Source: Salvelinus alpinus
Taxonomy: Eukaryota; Chordata; Actinopteri; Salmoniformes; Salmonidae
DNA: 64,000 bases
Assembly: GCF_045679555.1 (NCBI RefSeq)
Contig: NC_092091.1
Coordinates: forward strand, 80,958,699-81,022,698
Reading direction: 5' to 3'
This document shows, piece by piece, positions 1 through 12,800 of the stretch (position 1 is the stretch's first letter; every line of letters begins with the position of its first letter). The notes beneath the pieces are model-generated. The model was not told the DNA's origin. It made no database searches and saw only the letters and a program-made list of their open reading frames with translations. A program made the translations under genes and the position numbers.

Positions 1-188
1 CCTTTTTCAAACCTCTCCACAGCGACCTTCATGTAGCAGCTCTGAACTACCTCACCTGAGTCACCTCGTCAACGGTTTGATGATTAGTTGACCGGTAGAA
101 TCAGGTGGACTAGTTCTGGAACAGATCAAATCCACGGAACGGCTGTGGGTCCCAGAGGAGAGGTTGGAAACGGTCGGTCTTGCTGTAC
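1..188. other. Intronic edge, nothing recognised
   Basis: Presumably dnah6 intron 8. No reading frame resembles the next segment of the dynein tail, and no repeat or element is recognised. Confidence 0.5.
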
Positions 189-405
189 CTTCTTGTCGGA
201 GTCCTCCGTGGCTCCACCTCCGTCTCCAGCTGCAGCAGCGACAGCAGCAGCGACAGCAGCATCGGTGTCGGCCCAGCTGTGGATGACAGCGTGTGTCGGG
301 GTGTGTTGGATCTGATCCTGCAGGACGGACAGTAGTTTGGCCACAGAGTTCACAGCCAGGATGTGCATGGTGTTCACCATCAGGTAGTCAGCCAACCGGA
401 TGAAA
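189..405 (-). CDS. dnah6: dnah6 coding exon 8 with Ala/Gly-rich insert
   Basis: 217 nt from GTTCTAG|TTTCATCC to GACAAGAAG|GTACAG. The first base completes the Cys codon of RLTCFIRLADYLM, then NTMHILAVNSVAKLLSVLQD and HTPTHAVIHSW follow human DNAH6. After that comes DAAVAAAVAAAAGDGGG, encoded by a GCN/GTC-rich microsatellite (about 229-263) and absent from the remembered human protein. No further exon is recognised in 1-188. Confidence 0.85.
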
Positions 406-783
406 CTAGAACAAGACAGAGTAGGAAGGGGTTCCTCCACAGGTAAAGCAGTCCAGCTCAAAGCTCTGGTTGAAATGGAACGTGTGTGTGTGAGATGGTG
501 TGTGTAGTGGATAGGAGGGCTTCAATAATGTAACATGCCAGAGAAACAGCTTCATGTGGAAATTAGACTGGGAAATAATGAAACAGTACACAGGAGTGTG
601 TAGCAAGATAGTGTGACTGTGTGTGTGCGTGAATGCGTGTCTTTGTGTGAGTGTGTGTGTCTTTGCGTGTGTGTGTGTGTGTGTGTGTGTCTTTGTGTGT
701 GAGTGTGAGTGTGTGTGTGTGTGTGTGAGTGTGAGTGTGTGTGCGTGCATGCGTGTCTTTCTGTGAGTGTGTGTGTGTCTCTT

Positions 784-825
<42 letters not shown>

Positions 826-3800
826 CCACCAGGTGAGGCGTCTACAGTGGTACCTCTTGTTGGCCTGTTCTGTGTAACTCATCTTCTCTGGAGCCTCTTC
901 AAACAGCAGCTCAATCTCAGGTGACTGCTTACTGTCTGTCCCCTCTGGAGTACACACACACTTCAGACTCACTCCACTGAAACTCTAAAAGAGGTGTGTG
1001 TGTACCTGTGTTGTAGTTACAGTCGGGTGTGTGTGTGCCTGTGTTGTAGTTACAGTCGGGTGTGTGTGTGCCTGTGTTGTAGTTATAGTCAGGTGTGTGT
1101 GTACCTGTGTTGTAGTTACAGTCGGGTGTGTGTGTGCCTGTGTTGTAGTTACAGTCGGGTGTGTGTGTGCCTGTGTTGTAGTTATAGTCAGGTGTGTGTG
1201 TACCTGTGTTGTAGTTATAGTCAGGTGAGTGTGTACCTGTGTTGTAGTTACAGTCGGGTGTGTGTGTGCCTGTGTTGTAGTTACAGTCAGGTGAGTGTGT
1301 ACCTGTGTTGTAGTTACAGTCGGGTGTGTGTGTACCTGTGTTGTAGTTACAGTCAGGTGAGTGTGTACCTGTGTTGTAGTTACAGTCGGGTGTGTGTGTA
1401 CCTGTGTTGTAGTTACAGTCAGGTGAGTGTGTACCTGTGTTGTAGTTACAGTCGGGTGTGTGTGTGCCTGTGTTGTAGTTATAGTCAGGTGTGTGTGTAC
1501 CTGTGTTGTAGTTACAGTCAGGTGAGTGTGTACCTGTGTTGTAGTTATAGTCAGGTGTGTGTGTACCTGTGTTGTAGTTACAGTCAGGTGAGTGTGTACC
1601 TGTGTTGTAGTTACAGTCGGGTGTGTGTGTACCTGTGTTGTAGTTACAGTCAGGTGTTTGTGTACCTGTGTTGTAGTTACAGTCAGGTGAGTGTGTACCT
1701 GTGTTGTAGTTACAGTCGGGTGTGTGTGTGCCTGTGTTGTAGTTATAGTCAGGTGTGTGTGTACCTGTGTTGTAGTTACAGTCAGGTGAGTGTGTACCTG
1801 TGTTGTAGTTACAGTCGGGTGTGTGTGTGCCTGTGTTGTAGTTATAGTCAGGTGTGTGTGTACCTGTGTTGTAGTTACAGTCAGGTGAGTGTGTACCTGT
1901 GTTGTAGTTACAGTCGGGTGTGTGTGTGCCTGTGTTGTAGTTATAGTCAGGTGTGTGTGTACCTGTGTTGTAGTTACAGTCAGGTGAGTGTGTACACAAT
2001 CGGGTGTGTGTGTACCTGTGTTGTAGTTACAGTCAGGTGTTTGTGTACCTGTGTAGTAGTTATAGTCAGGTGTGTGTGTACCTGTGTTGTAGTTATAGTC
2101 AGGTGTGTGTGTACCTGTGTTGTAGTTATAGTCAGGTGTGTGTGTACCAGTGTTGTAGTTATAGTCAGGTGTGTGTGTACCTGTGTTGTAGTTACAGTCA
2201 GGTGAGTGTGTACCTGTGTTGTAGTTACAGTCGTGTGTGTGTGTGCCTGTGTTGTAGTTATAGTCAGGTGTGTGTGTACCTGTGTTGTAGTTACAGTCGG
2301 GTGTGTGTGTGCCTGTGTTGTAGTTATAATCAGGTGTGTGTGTACCTGTGTTGTAGTTACAGTCAGGTGTTTGTGTACCTGTGTAGTAGTTATAGTCAGG
2401 TGTGTGTGTACCTGTGTAGTAGTTATAGTCAGGTGTGTGTGTGTACCTGTGTTGTAGTTATAGTCAGGTGTGTGTGTACCTGTGTAGTAGTTATAGTCAG
2501 GTGTGTGTGTACCTGTGTTGTAGTTATAGTCAGGTGTGTGTGTACCTGTGTTGTAGTTATAGTCAGGTGTGTGTGTACCTGTGTTGTAGTTATAGTCAGG
2601 TGTGTGTGTGTACCTGTGTTGTAGTTATAGTCAGGTGTGTTTGTACCTGTGTTGTAGTTATAGTCAGGTGTGTGTGTGTACCTGTGTTGCAGTTATAGTC
2701 AGGTGTGTGTGTACCTGTGTTGTAGTTATAGTCAGGTGTGTGTGTGTACCTGTGTTGCAGTTATAGTCAGGTGTGTGTGTACCTGTGTTGTAGTTATAGT
2801 CAGGTGTGTGTGTGTACCTGTGTTGTAGTTGTAGTCAGGTGTGTGTGTGTACCAGTGTTGTAGTTATAGTCAGGTGTGTGTGTACCTGTGTTGTAGTTAT
2901 AGTCAGGTGTGTGTGTACCTGTGTTGCAGTTATAGTCAGGTGTGTGTGTACCTGTGTTGTAGTTATAGTCAGGTGTGTGTGTACCTGTGTTGTAGTTACA
3001 GTCAGGTGAGTGTGTACCTGTGTTGTAGTTATAGTCAGGTGTGTGTGTACCTGTGTTGTAGTTACAGTCAGGTGAGTGTGTACCTGTGTTGTAGTTATAG
3101 TCAGGTGTGTGTGTACCTGTGTTGTAGTTATAGTCAGGTGTGTGTGTACCTGTGTTGTAGTTATAGTCAGGTGTGTGTGTGTACCTGTGTTGTAGTTGTA
3201 GTCAGGTGTGTGTGTGTACCTGTGTTGTAGTTATAGTCAGGTGTGTGTGTGTACCTGTGTTGCAGTTATAGTCAGGTGAGTGTGTACCTGTGTTGTAGTT
3301 ATAGTCAGGTGTGTGTGTACCTGTGTTGTAGTTATAGTCAGGTGTGTGTGTGCCTGTGTTGTAGTTATAGTCAGGTGTGTGTGTGTACCTGTGTTGTAGT
3401 TATAGTCAGGTGTGTGTGTGTACCTGTGTTGTAGTTGTAGTCAGGTGTGTGTGTGTACCTGTGTTGTAGTTATAGTCAGGTGTGTGTGTACCTGTGTTGT
3501 AGTTGTAGTCAGGTGTGTGTGTACCTGTGTTGTAGTTATAGTCAGGTGTGTGTGTGTACCTGTGTTGTAGTTATAGTCAGGTGTGTGTGTGTACCTGTGT
3601 TGTAGTTATAGTCAGGTGTGTGTGTGTACCTGTGTTGTAGTTATAGTCAGGTGTGTGTGTGTACCTGTGTTGTAGTTGTAGTCAGGTGTGTGTGTGTACC
3701 TGTGTTTTAGTTATAGTCAGGTGTGTGTGTGTACCTGTGTTGTAGCTATAGTCAGGTGTGTGTGTGTACCTGTGTTGTAGTTATAGTCAGGTGTGTGTGT

Positions 3801-6800
3801 GTACCTGTGTTGTAGTTATAGTCAGGTGTGTGTGTACCTGTGTTGTAGTTATAGTCAGGTGTGTGTGTGTACCTGTGTTGTAGTTGTAGTCAGGTGTGTG
3901 TGTGTACCTGTGTTGTAGTTATAGTCAGGTGTGTGTGTACCTGTGTTGTAGTTATAGTCAGGTGTGTGTGTGTACCTGTGTTGTAGTTGTAGTCAGGTGT
4001 GTGTGTGTACCTGTGTTGTAGTTATAGTCAGGTGTGTGTGTGTACCTGTGTTGTAGTTATAGTCAGGTGTGTGTGTACCAGTGTTGTAGTTATAGTCAGG
4101 TGTGTGTGTACCTGTGTTGTAGTTGTAGTCAGGTGTGTGTGTGTGTACCTGTGTTGTAGTTATAGTCAGGTGTGTGTGTGTACCTGTGTTGTAGCTATAG
4201 TCAGGTGTGTGTGTGTACCTGTGTTGTAGTTATAGTCAGGTGTGTGTGTACCTGTGTTGTAGTTATAGTCAGGTGTGTGTGTGTACCTGTGTTGTAGTTG
4301 TAGTCAGGTGTGTGTGTGTACCTGTGTTGTAGTTATAGTCAGGTGTGTGTGTACCTGTGTTGTAGTTATAGTCAGGTGTGTGTGTGTACCTGTGTTGTAG
4401 TTGTAGTCAGGTGTGTGTGTGTACCTGTGTTGTAGTTATAGTCAGGTGTGTGTGTACCTGTGTTGTAGTTATAGTCAGGTGTGTGTGTGTACCTGTGTTG
4501 TAGTTATAGTCAGGTGTGTGTGTACCTGTGTTGTAGCTATAGTCAGGTGTGTGTGTGTACCTGTGTTGTAGTTGTAGTCAGGTGTGTGTGTGTACCTGTG
4601 TTGTAGTTATAGTCAGGTGTGTGTGTGTACCTGTGTTGTAGTTGTAGTCAGGTGTGTATCCTGCCTCCAACATGGCCGTGTGACAGGCGCTACTGGCCAC
4701 CTCCTTTACCAGCTCCCTGAACTCTTCCAGACGAGAAGATACCTGCACGGAGAATATGTCATGTAAAGGGACAGACACACAGAGAATATGTCATGTAAAG
4801 GGACAGACACACAGAGAATATGTCACGTAAAGGGACAGACACACAGAGAATATGTCATGTAAAGGGACAGACACACAGAGAATATGTCATGTAAAGGGAC
4901 AGACACACAGAGAATATGTCATGTAAAGGGACAGACACACAGAGAATATGTCATGTAAAGGGGCAGACACACAGAGAATATGTCATGTAAAGGGACAGAC
5001 ACACAGAGAATATGTCATGTAAAGGGACAGACACACAGAGAATATGTCATGTAAAGGGACAGACACACAGAGAATATGTCATGTAAAGGGACAGACACAC
5101 AGAGAATATGTCATGTAAAGGGACAGACACACAGAGAATATGTCATGTAAAGGGACAGACACACAGAGAATATGTCATGTAAAGGGACAGACACACAGAA
5201 AATATGTCATGTAAAGGGACAGACACACAGAGAATATGTCATGTAAAGGGACAGACACACAGAGAATATGTCATGTAAAGGGACAGACACACAGAGAATA
5301 TGTCATGTAAAGGGACAGACACACAGAGAATATGTCATGTAAAGGGACAGACACACAGAGAATATGTCATGTAAAGGGACAGACACACAGAGAATATGTC
5401 ATGTAAAGGGACAGACACACAGAGAATATGTCATGTAAAGGGGCAGACACACAGAGAATATGTCACGTAAAGGGACAGACACACAGAGAATATGTCACGT
5501 AAAGGGACAGACACACAGAGAATATGTCATGTAAAGGGACAGACACACAGAGAATATGTCATGTAAAGGGACAGACACACAGAGAATATGTCATGTAAAG
5601 GGACAGACACACAGAGAATATGTCATGTAAAGGGACAGACACACAGAGAATATGTCATGTAAAGGGACAGACACACAGAGAATATGTCAAGTAAAGGGAC
5701 AGACACACAGAGAATATGTCATGTAAAGGGACAGACACACAGAGAATATGTCATGTAAAGGGACAGACACACAGAGAATATGTCACGTAAAGGGACAGAC
5801 ACACAGAGAATATGTCATGTAAAGGGACAGACACACAGAGAATATGTCATGTAAAGGGACAGACACACAGAGAATATGTCATGTAAAGGGACAGACACAC
5901 AGAGAATATGTCATGTAAAGGGACAGTCACACAGAGAATATGTCAAGTAAAGGGACAGACACACAGAGAATATGTCATGTAAAGGGGCAGACACACAGAG
6001 AATATGTCATGTAAAGGGACAGACACACAGAGAATATGTCATGTAAAGGGACAGACACACAGAGAATATGTCATGTAAAGGGACAGACACACAGAGAATA
6101 TGTCATGTAAAGGGACAGACACACAGAGAATATGTCATGTAAAGGGACAGACACACAGAGAATATGTCATGTAAAGGGGCAGACACACAGAGAATATGTC
6201 ATGTAAAGGGACAGACACACAGAGAATATGTCATGTAAAGGGACAGACACACAGAGAATATGTCATGTAAAGGGACAGACACACAGAGAATATGTCATGT
6301 AAAGGGACAGACACACAGAGAATATGTCATGTAAAGGGACAGACACACAAAGAATATGTCATGTAAAGGGACAGACACACAGAGAATATGTCATGTAAAG
6401 GGACAGACACAGAGAGAATATGTCATGTAAAGGGACAGACACACAGAGAATATGTCATGTAAAGGGACAAACACACAGAGAATATGTCATGTAAAGGGAC
6501 AGACACACAGAGAATATGTCATGTAAAGGGACAGACACACAGAGAATATGTCATGTAAAGGGACAGACACACAGAGAATATGTCATGTAAAGGGACAAAC
6601 ACACAGAGAATATGTCATGTAAAGGGACAGACACACAGAGAATATGTCAAGTAAAGGGACAGACACACAGAGAATATGTCATGTAAAGGGACAGACACAC
6701 AGAGAATATGTCATGTAAAGGGACAGACACACAGAGAATATGTCATGTAAAGGGACAGACACACAGAGAATATGTCATGTAAAGGGACAGACACACAGAG

Positions 6801-9800
6801 AATATGTCATGTAAAGGGACAGACACACAGAGAATATGTCAAGTAAAGGGACAGACACACAGAGAATATGTCATGTAAAGGGACAGACACACAGAGAATA
6901 TGTCATGTAAAGGGACAGACACACAGAGAATATGTCATGTAAAGGGACAGACACACAGAGAATATGTCATGTAAAGGGACAGACACACAGAGAATATGTC
7001 ATGTAAAGGGACAGACACACGGAGAATATGTCATGTAAAGGGACAGACACACAGAGAATATGTCATGTAAAGGGACAGACACACAGAGAATATGTCATGT
7101 AAAGGGACAGACACACATAGAATATGTCATGTAAAGGGACAGACACACAGAGAATATGTCATGTAAAGGGACAGACACACAGAGAATATGTCATGTAAAG
7201 GGACAGACACACAGAGAATATGTCATGTAAAGGGACAGACACAGAGAATATGTCAAGTAAAGGGACAGACACACGGAGAATATGTCATGTAAAGGGACAG
7301 ACACACAGAGAATATGTCATGTAAAGGGACAGACACACAGAGAATATGTCATGTAAAGGGACAGACACACAGAGAATATGTCATGTAAAGGGACAGACAC
7401 ACAGAGAATATGTCATGTAAAGGGACAGACACACATAGAATATGTCATGTAAAGGGACAGACACACAGAGAATATGTCATGTAAAGGGACAGACACACAG
7501 AGAATATGTCATGTAAAGGGACAGACACACAGAGAATATGTCATGTAAAGGGACAGACACAGAGAATATGTCAAGTAAAGGGACAGACACACAGAGAATA
7601 TGTCATGTAAAGGGACAGACACACAGAGAATATGTCATGTAAAGGGACAGACACACAGAGAATATGTCATGTAAAGGGACAGACACACAGAGAATATGTC
7701 ATGTAAAGGGACAGACACACAGAGAATATGTCATGTAAAGGGACAGACACACAGAGAATACGTCATGTAAAGGGACAGACACACAGAGAATATGTTATGT
7801 AAAGGGACAGACACACAGAGAATATGTCATGTAAAGGGACAGACACACAGAGAATATGTCATGTAAAGGGACAGACACACAGAGAATATGTCATGTAAAG
7901 GGACAGACACACAGAGAATACGTCATGTAAAGGGACAGACACACAGAGAATACGTCATGTAAAGGGACAGACACACAGAGAATACGTCATGTAAAGGGAC
8001 AGACACACAGAGAATATGTCAAGTAAAGGGACAGACACACAGAGAATATGTCATGTAAAGGGACAGACACACGGAGAATATGTCATGTAAAGGGACAGAC
8101 ACACAGAGAATATGTCATGTAAAGGGACAGACACACAGAGAATATGTCATGTAAAGGGACAGACACACAGAGAATATGTCATGTAAAGGGACAGACACAC
8201 AGAGAATATGTCAAGTAAAGGGACAGACACACAGAGAATATGTCATGTAAAGGGACAGACACACGGAGAATATGTCATGTAAAGGGACAGACACACAGAG
8301 AATATGTCATGTAAAGGGACAGACACACAGAGAATATGTCATGTAAAGGGACACACACAGAGAATATGTCATGTAAAGGGACAGACACACAGAGAATATG
8401 TCATGTAAAGGGACAGACACACAGAGAATATGTCATGTAAAGGGACAGACACACAGAGAATATGTCATGTAAAGGGACAGACACACAGAGAATATGTCAA
8501 GTAAAGGGACAGACACACAGAGAATATGTCATGTAAAGGGACACACACAGAGAATATGTCATGTAAAGGGACAGACACACAGAGAATATGTCATGTAAAG
8601 GGACAGACACACAGAGAATATGTCATGTAAAGGGACAGACACACAGAGAATATGTCATGTAAAGGGACAGACACACAGAGAATATGTCATGTAAAGGGAC
8701 AGACACACAGAGAATATGTCATGTAAAGGGACAGACACACAGAGAATATGTCATGTAAAGGGACAGACACACAGAGAATATGTCATGTAAAGGGACAGAC
8801 ACACAGAGAATATGTCAAGTAAAGGGACAGACACACAGAGAATATGTCATGTAAAGGGACAGACACACAGAGAATATGTTATGTAAAGGGACAGACACAC
8901 AGAGAATACGTCATGTAAAGGGACAGACACACAGAGAATATGTCATGTAAAGGGACAGACACACAGAGAATATGTCATGTAAAGGGACAGACACACAGAG
9001 AATATGTCATGTAAAGGGACAGACACACAGAGAATATGTCATGTAAAGGGACAGACACACAAAGAATATGTCATGTAAAGGGACAGACACACATAGACAC
9101 ACACGTCTTGTAAAGGGACAGACACACGTCTTGTAAAGGGACAGACACACATCATGTAAAGGGACACACACGTCACGTAAAGGGACAGACACACGTCACG
9201 TAAAGGGACAGACACACGTCATGTAAAGGGACAGACACACGTGATGTAAAGGGACAGACACACGTCATGTAAAGGGACAGACACACGTCATGTAAAGGGA
9301 CAGACACACGTCACGTAAAGGGACAGACACACGTCATGTAAAGGGACAGACACACGTCATGTAAAGGGACAGACACACGTCATGTAAAGGGACAGACACA
9401 CGTCATGTAAAGGGACAGACACACGTGATGTAAAGGGACAGACATAGTGATGTAAAGGGACAGACATAGTGATGTAAAGGGACAGACATAGTGATGTAAA
9501 GGGACAGACATAGTGATGTAAAGGGACAGACATAGTGATGTAAAGGGACAGACACACGTGATGTAAAGGGACAGACACACGTGATGTAAAGGGACAGACA
9601 CACGTGATGTAAAGGGACAGACACACGTCACGTAAAGGGACAGACACACGTGATGTAAAGGGACAGACACACGTCATGTAAAGGGACAGACACACGTCAT
9701 GTAAAGGGACAGACACACGTCACGTAAAGGGACAGACACACGTCATGTAAAGGGACAGACACACGTCACGTAAAGGGACAGACACACGTCATGTAAAGGG

Positions 9801-12800
9801 ACAGACACACGTGATGTAAAGGGACAGACACACGTGATGTAAAGGGACAGACACACGTGATGTAAAGGGACAGACACACGTGATGTAAAGGGACAGACAC
9901 ACGTCACGTAAAGGGACAGACACACGTGATGTAAAGGGACAGACACACGTGATGTAAAGGGACAGACACACGTGATGTAAAGGGACAGACATAGTGATGT
10001 AAAGGGACAGACATAGTGATGTAAAGGGACAGACATAGTGATGTAAAGGGACAGACATAGTGATGTAAAGGGACAGACACACGTGATGTAAAGGGACAGA
10101 CATAGTGATGTAAAGGGACAGACATAGTGATGTAAAGGGACAGACACACGTGATGTAAAGGGACAGACATAGTGATGTAAAGGGACAGACATAGTGATGT
10201 AAAGGGACAGACACACGTCATGTAAAGGGACAGACATAGTGATGTAAAGGGACAGACATAGTGATGTAAAGGGACAGACACACGTCATGTAAAGGGACAG
10301 ACATAGTGATGTAAAGGGACAGACACACGTCATGTAAAGGGACAGACATAGTGATGTAAAGGGACAGACACACGTCATGTAAAGGGACAGACATAGTGAT
10401 GTAAAGGGACAGACATAGTGATGTAAAGGGACAGACATAGTGATGTAAAGGGACAGACACACGTGATGTAAAGGGACAGACACACATGATGTAAAGGGAC
10501 AGACACACGTGATGTAAAGGGACAGACACACGTGATGTAAAGGGACAGACATAGTGATGTAAAGGGACAGACATAGTGATGTAAAGGGACAGACATAGTG
10601 ATGTAAAGGGACAGACATAGTGATGTAAAGGGACAGACACACGTGATGTAAAGGGACAGACATAGTGATGTAAAGGGACAGACATAGTGATGTAAAGGGA
10701 CAGACACACGTGATGTAAAGGGACAGACACACGTCATGTAAAGGGACAGACATAGTGATGTAAAGGGACAGACACACGTGATGTAAAGGGACAGACACAC
10801 GTCATGTAAAGGGACAGACATAGTGATGTATAGGGACAGACACACGTCACGTAAAGGGACAGACACACGTCACGTAAAGGGACAGACATAGTGATGTAAA
10901 GGGACAGACACATCACGTAAAGGGACAGACACACGTGATGTAAAGGGACAGACATAGTGATGTAAAGGGACAGACATAGTGATGTAAAGGGACAGACATA
11001 GTGATGTAAAGGGACAGACATAGTGATGTAAAGGGACAGACATAGTGATGTAAAGGGACAGACATAGTGATGTAAAGGGACAGACACACGTGATGTAAAG
11101 GGACAGACACACGTGATGTAAAGGGACAGACACACGTGATGTAAAGGGACAGACATAGTGATGTAAAGGGACAGACACACGTGATGTAAAGGGACAGACA
11201 CACGTCACGTAAAGGGACAGACACACGTCACGTAAAGGGACAGACATAGTGATGTAAAGGGACAGACACACGTCACGTAAAGGGACAGACATAGTGATGT
11301 AAAGGGACAGACACACGTGATGTAAAGGGACAGACATAGTGATGTAAAGGGACAGACACACGTCACGTAAAGGGACAGACATAGTGATGTAAAGGGACAG
11401 ACACACGTCATGTAAAGGGACAGACATAGTGATGTAAAGGGACAGACACACGTGATGTAAAGGGACAGACATAGTGATGTAAAGGGACAGACACACATCA
11501 TGTAAAGGGACAGACACACATCATGTAAAGGGACAGACACACGTCATGTAAAGGGACAGACATAGTGATGTAAAGGGACAGACATAGTGATGTAAAGGGA
11601 CAGACATAGTGATGTAAAGGGACAGACACACGTCATGTAAAGGGACAGACACACGTCATGTAAAGGGACAGACACACGTGATGTAAAGGGACAGACACAC
11701 GTCATGTAAAGGGACAGACACACGTCATGTAAAGGGACAGACATAGTGATGTAAAGGGACAGACACACGTGATGTAAAGGGACAGACATAGTGATGTAAA
11801 GGGACAGACACACGTCATGTAAAGGGACAGACACACGTCACGTAAAGGGACAGACATAGTGATGTAAAGGGACAGACACACGTCACGTAAAGGGACAGAC
11901 ATAGTGATGTAAAGGGACAGACATAGTGATGTAAAGGGACAGACATAGTGATGTAAAGGGACAGACATAGTGATGTAAAGGGACAGACACACGTCATGTA
12001 AAGGGACAGACATAGTGATGTAAAGGGACAGACATAGTGATGTAAAGGGACAGACATAGTGATGTAAAGGGACAGACATAGTGATGTAAAGGGACAGACA
12101 CACGTCATGTAAAGGGACAGACATAGTGATGTAAAGGGACAGACATAGTGATGTAAAGGGACAGACATAGTGATGTAAAGGGACAGACATAGTGATGTAA
12201 AGGGACAGACACACGTCATGTAAAGGGACAGACATAGTGATGTAAAGGGACAGACATAGTGATGTAAAGGGACAGACATAGTGATGTAAAGGGACAGACA
12301 TAGTGATGTAAAGGGACAGACACACGTCATGTAAAGGGACAGACACACGTCACGTAAAGGGACAGACATAGTGATGTAAAGGGACAGACACACGTCACGT
12401 AAAGGGACAGACATAGTGATGTAAAGGGACAGACATAGTGATGTAAAGGGACAGACATAGTGATGTAAAGGGACAGACATAGTGATGTAAAGGGACAGAC
12501 ACACGTCATGTAAAGGGACAGACATAGTGATGTAAAGGGACAGACATAGTGATGTAAACGGACAGACATAGTGATGTAAAGGGACAGACATAGTGATGTA
12601 AAGGGACAGACACACGTCATGTAAAGGGACAGACATAGTGATGTAAAGGGACAGACACACGTCATGTAAAGGGACAGACATAGTGATGTAAAGGGACAGA
12701 CATAGTGATGTAAAGGGACAGACATAGTGATGTAAAGGGACAGACATAGTGATGTAAAGGGACAGACACACGTCACGTAAAGGGACAGACATAGTGATGT

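Noticed and set aside
991-4658. Long Cys/Val/Tyr-rich and Asp-Tyr-Asn-rich reading frames on both strands as proteins
   Set aside because: They are translations of a 33-bp tandem repeat in an intron, open only because the period is a multiple of three. No start context, splice or homology support.
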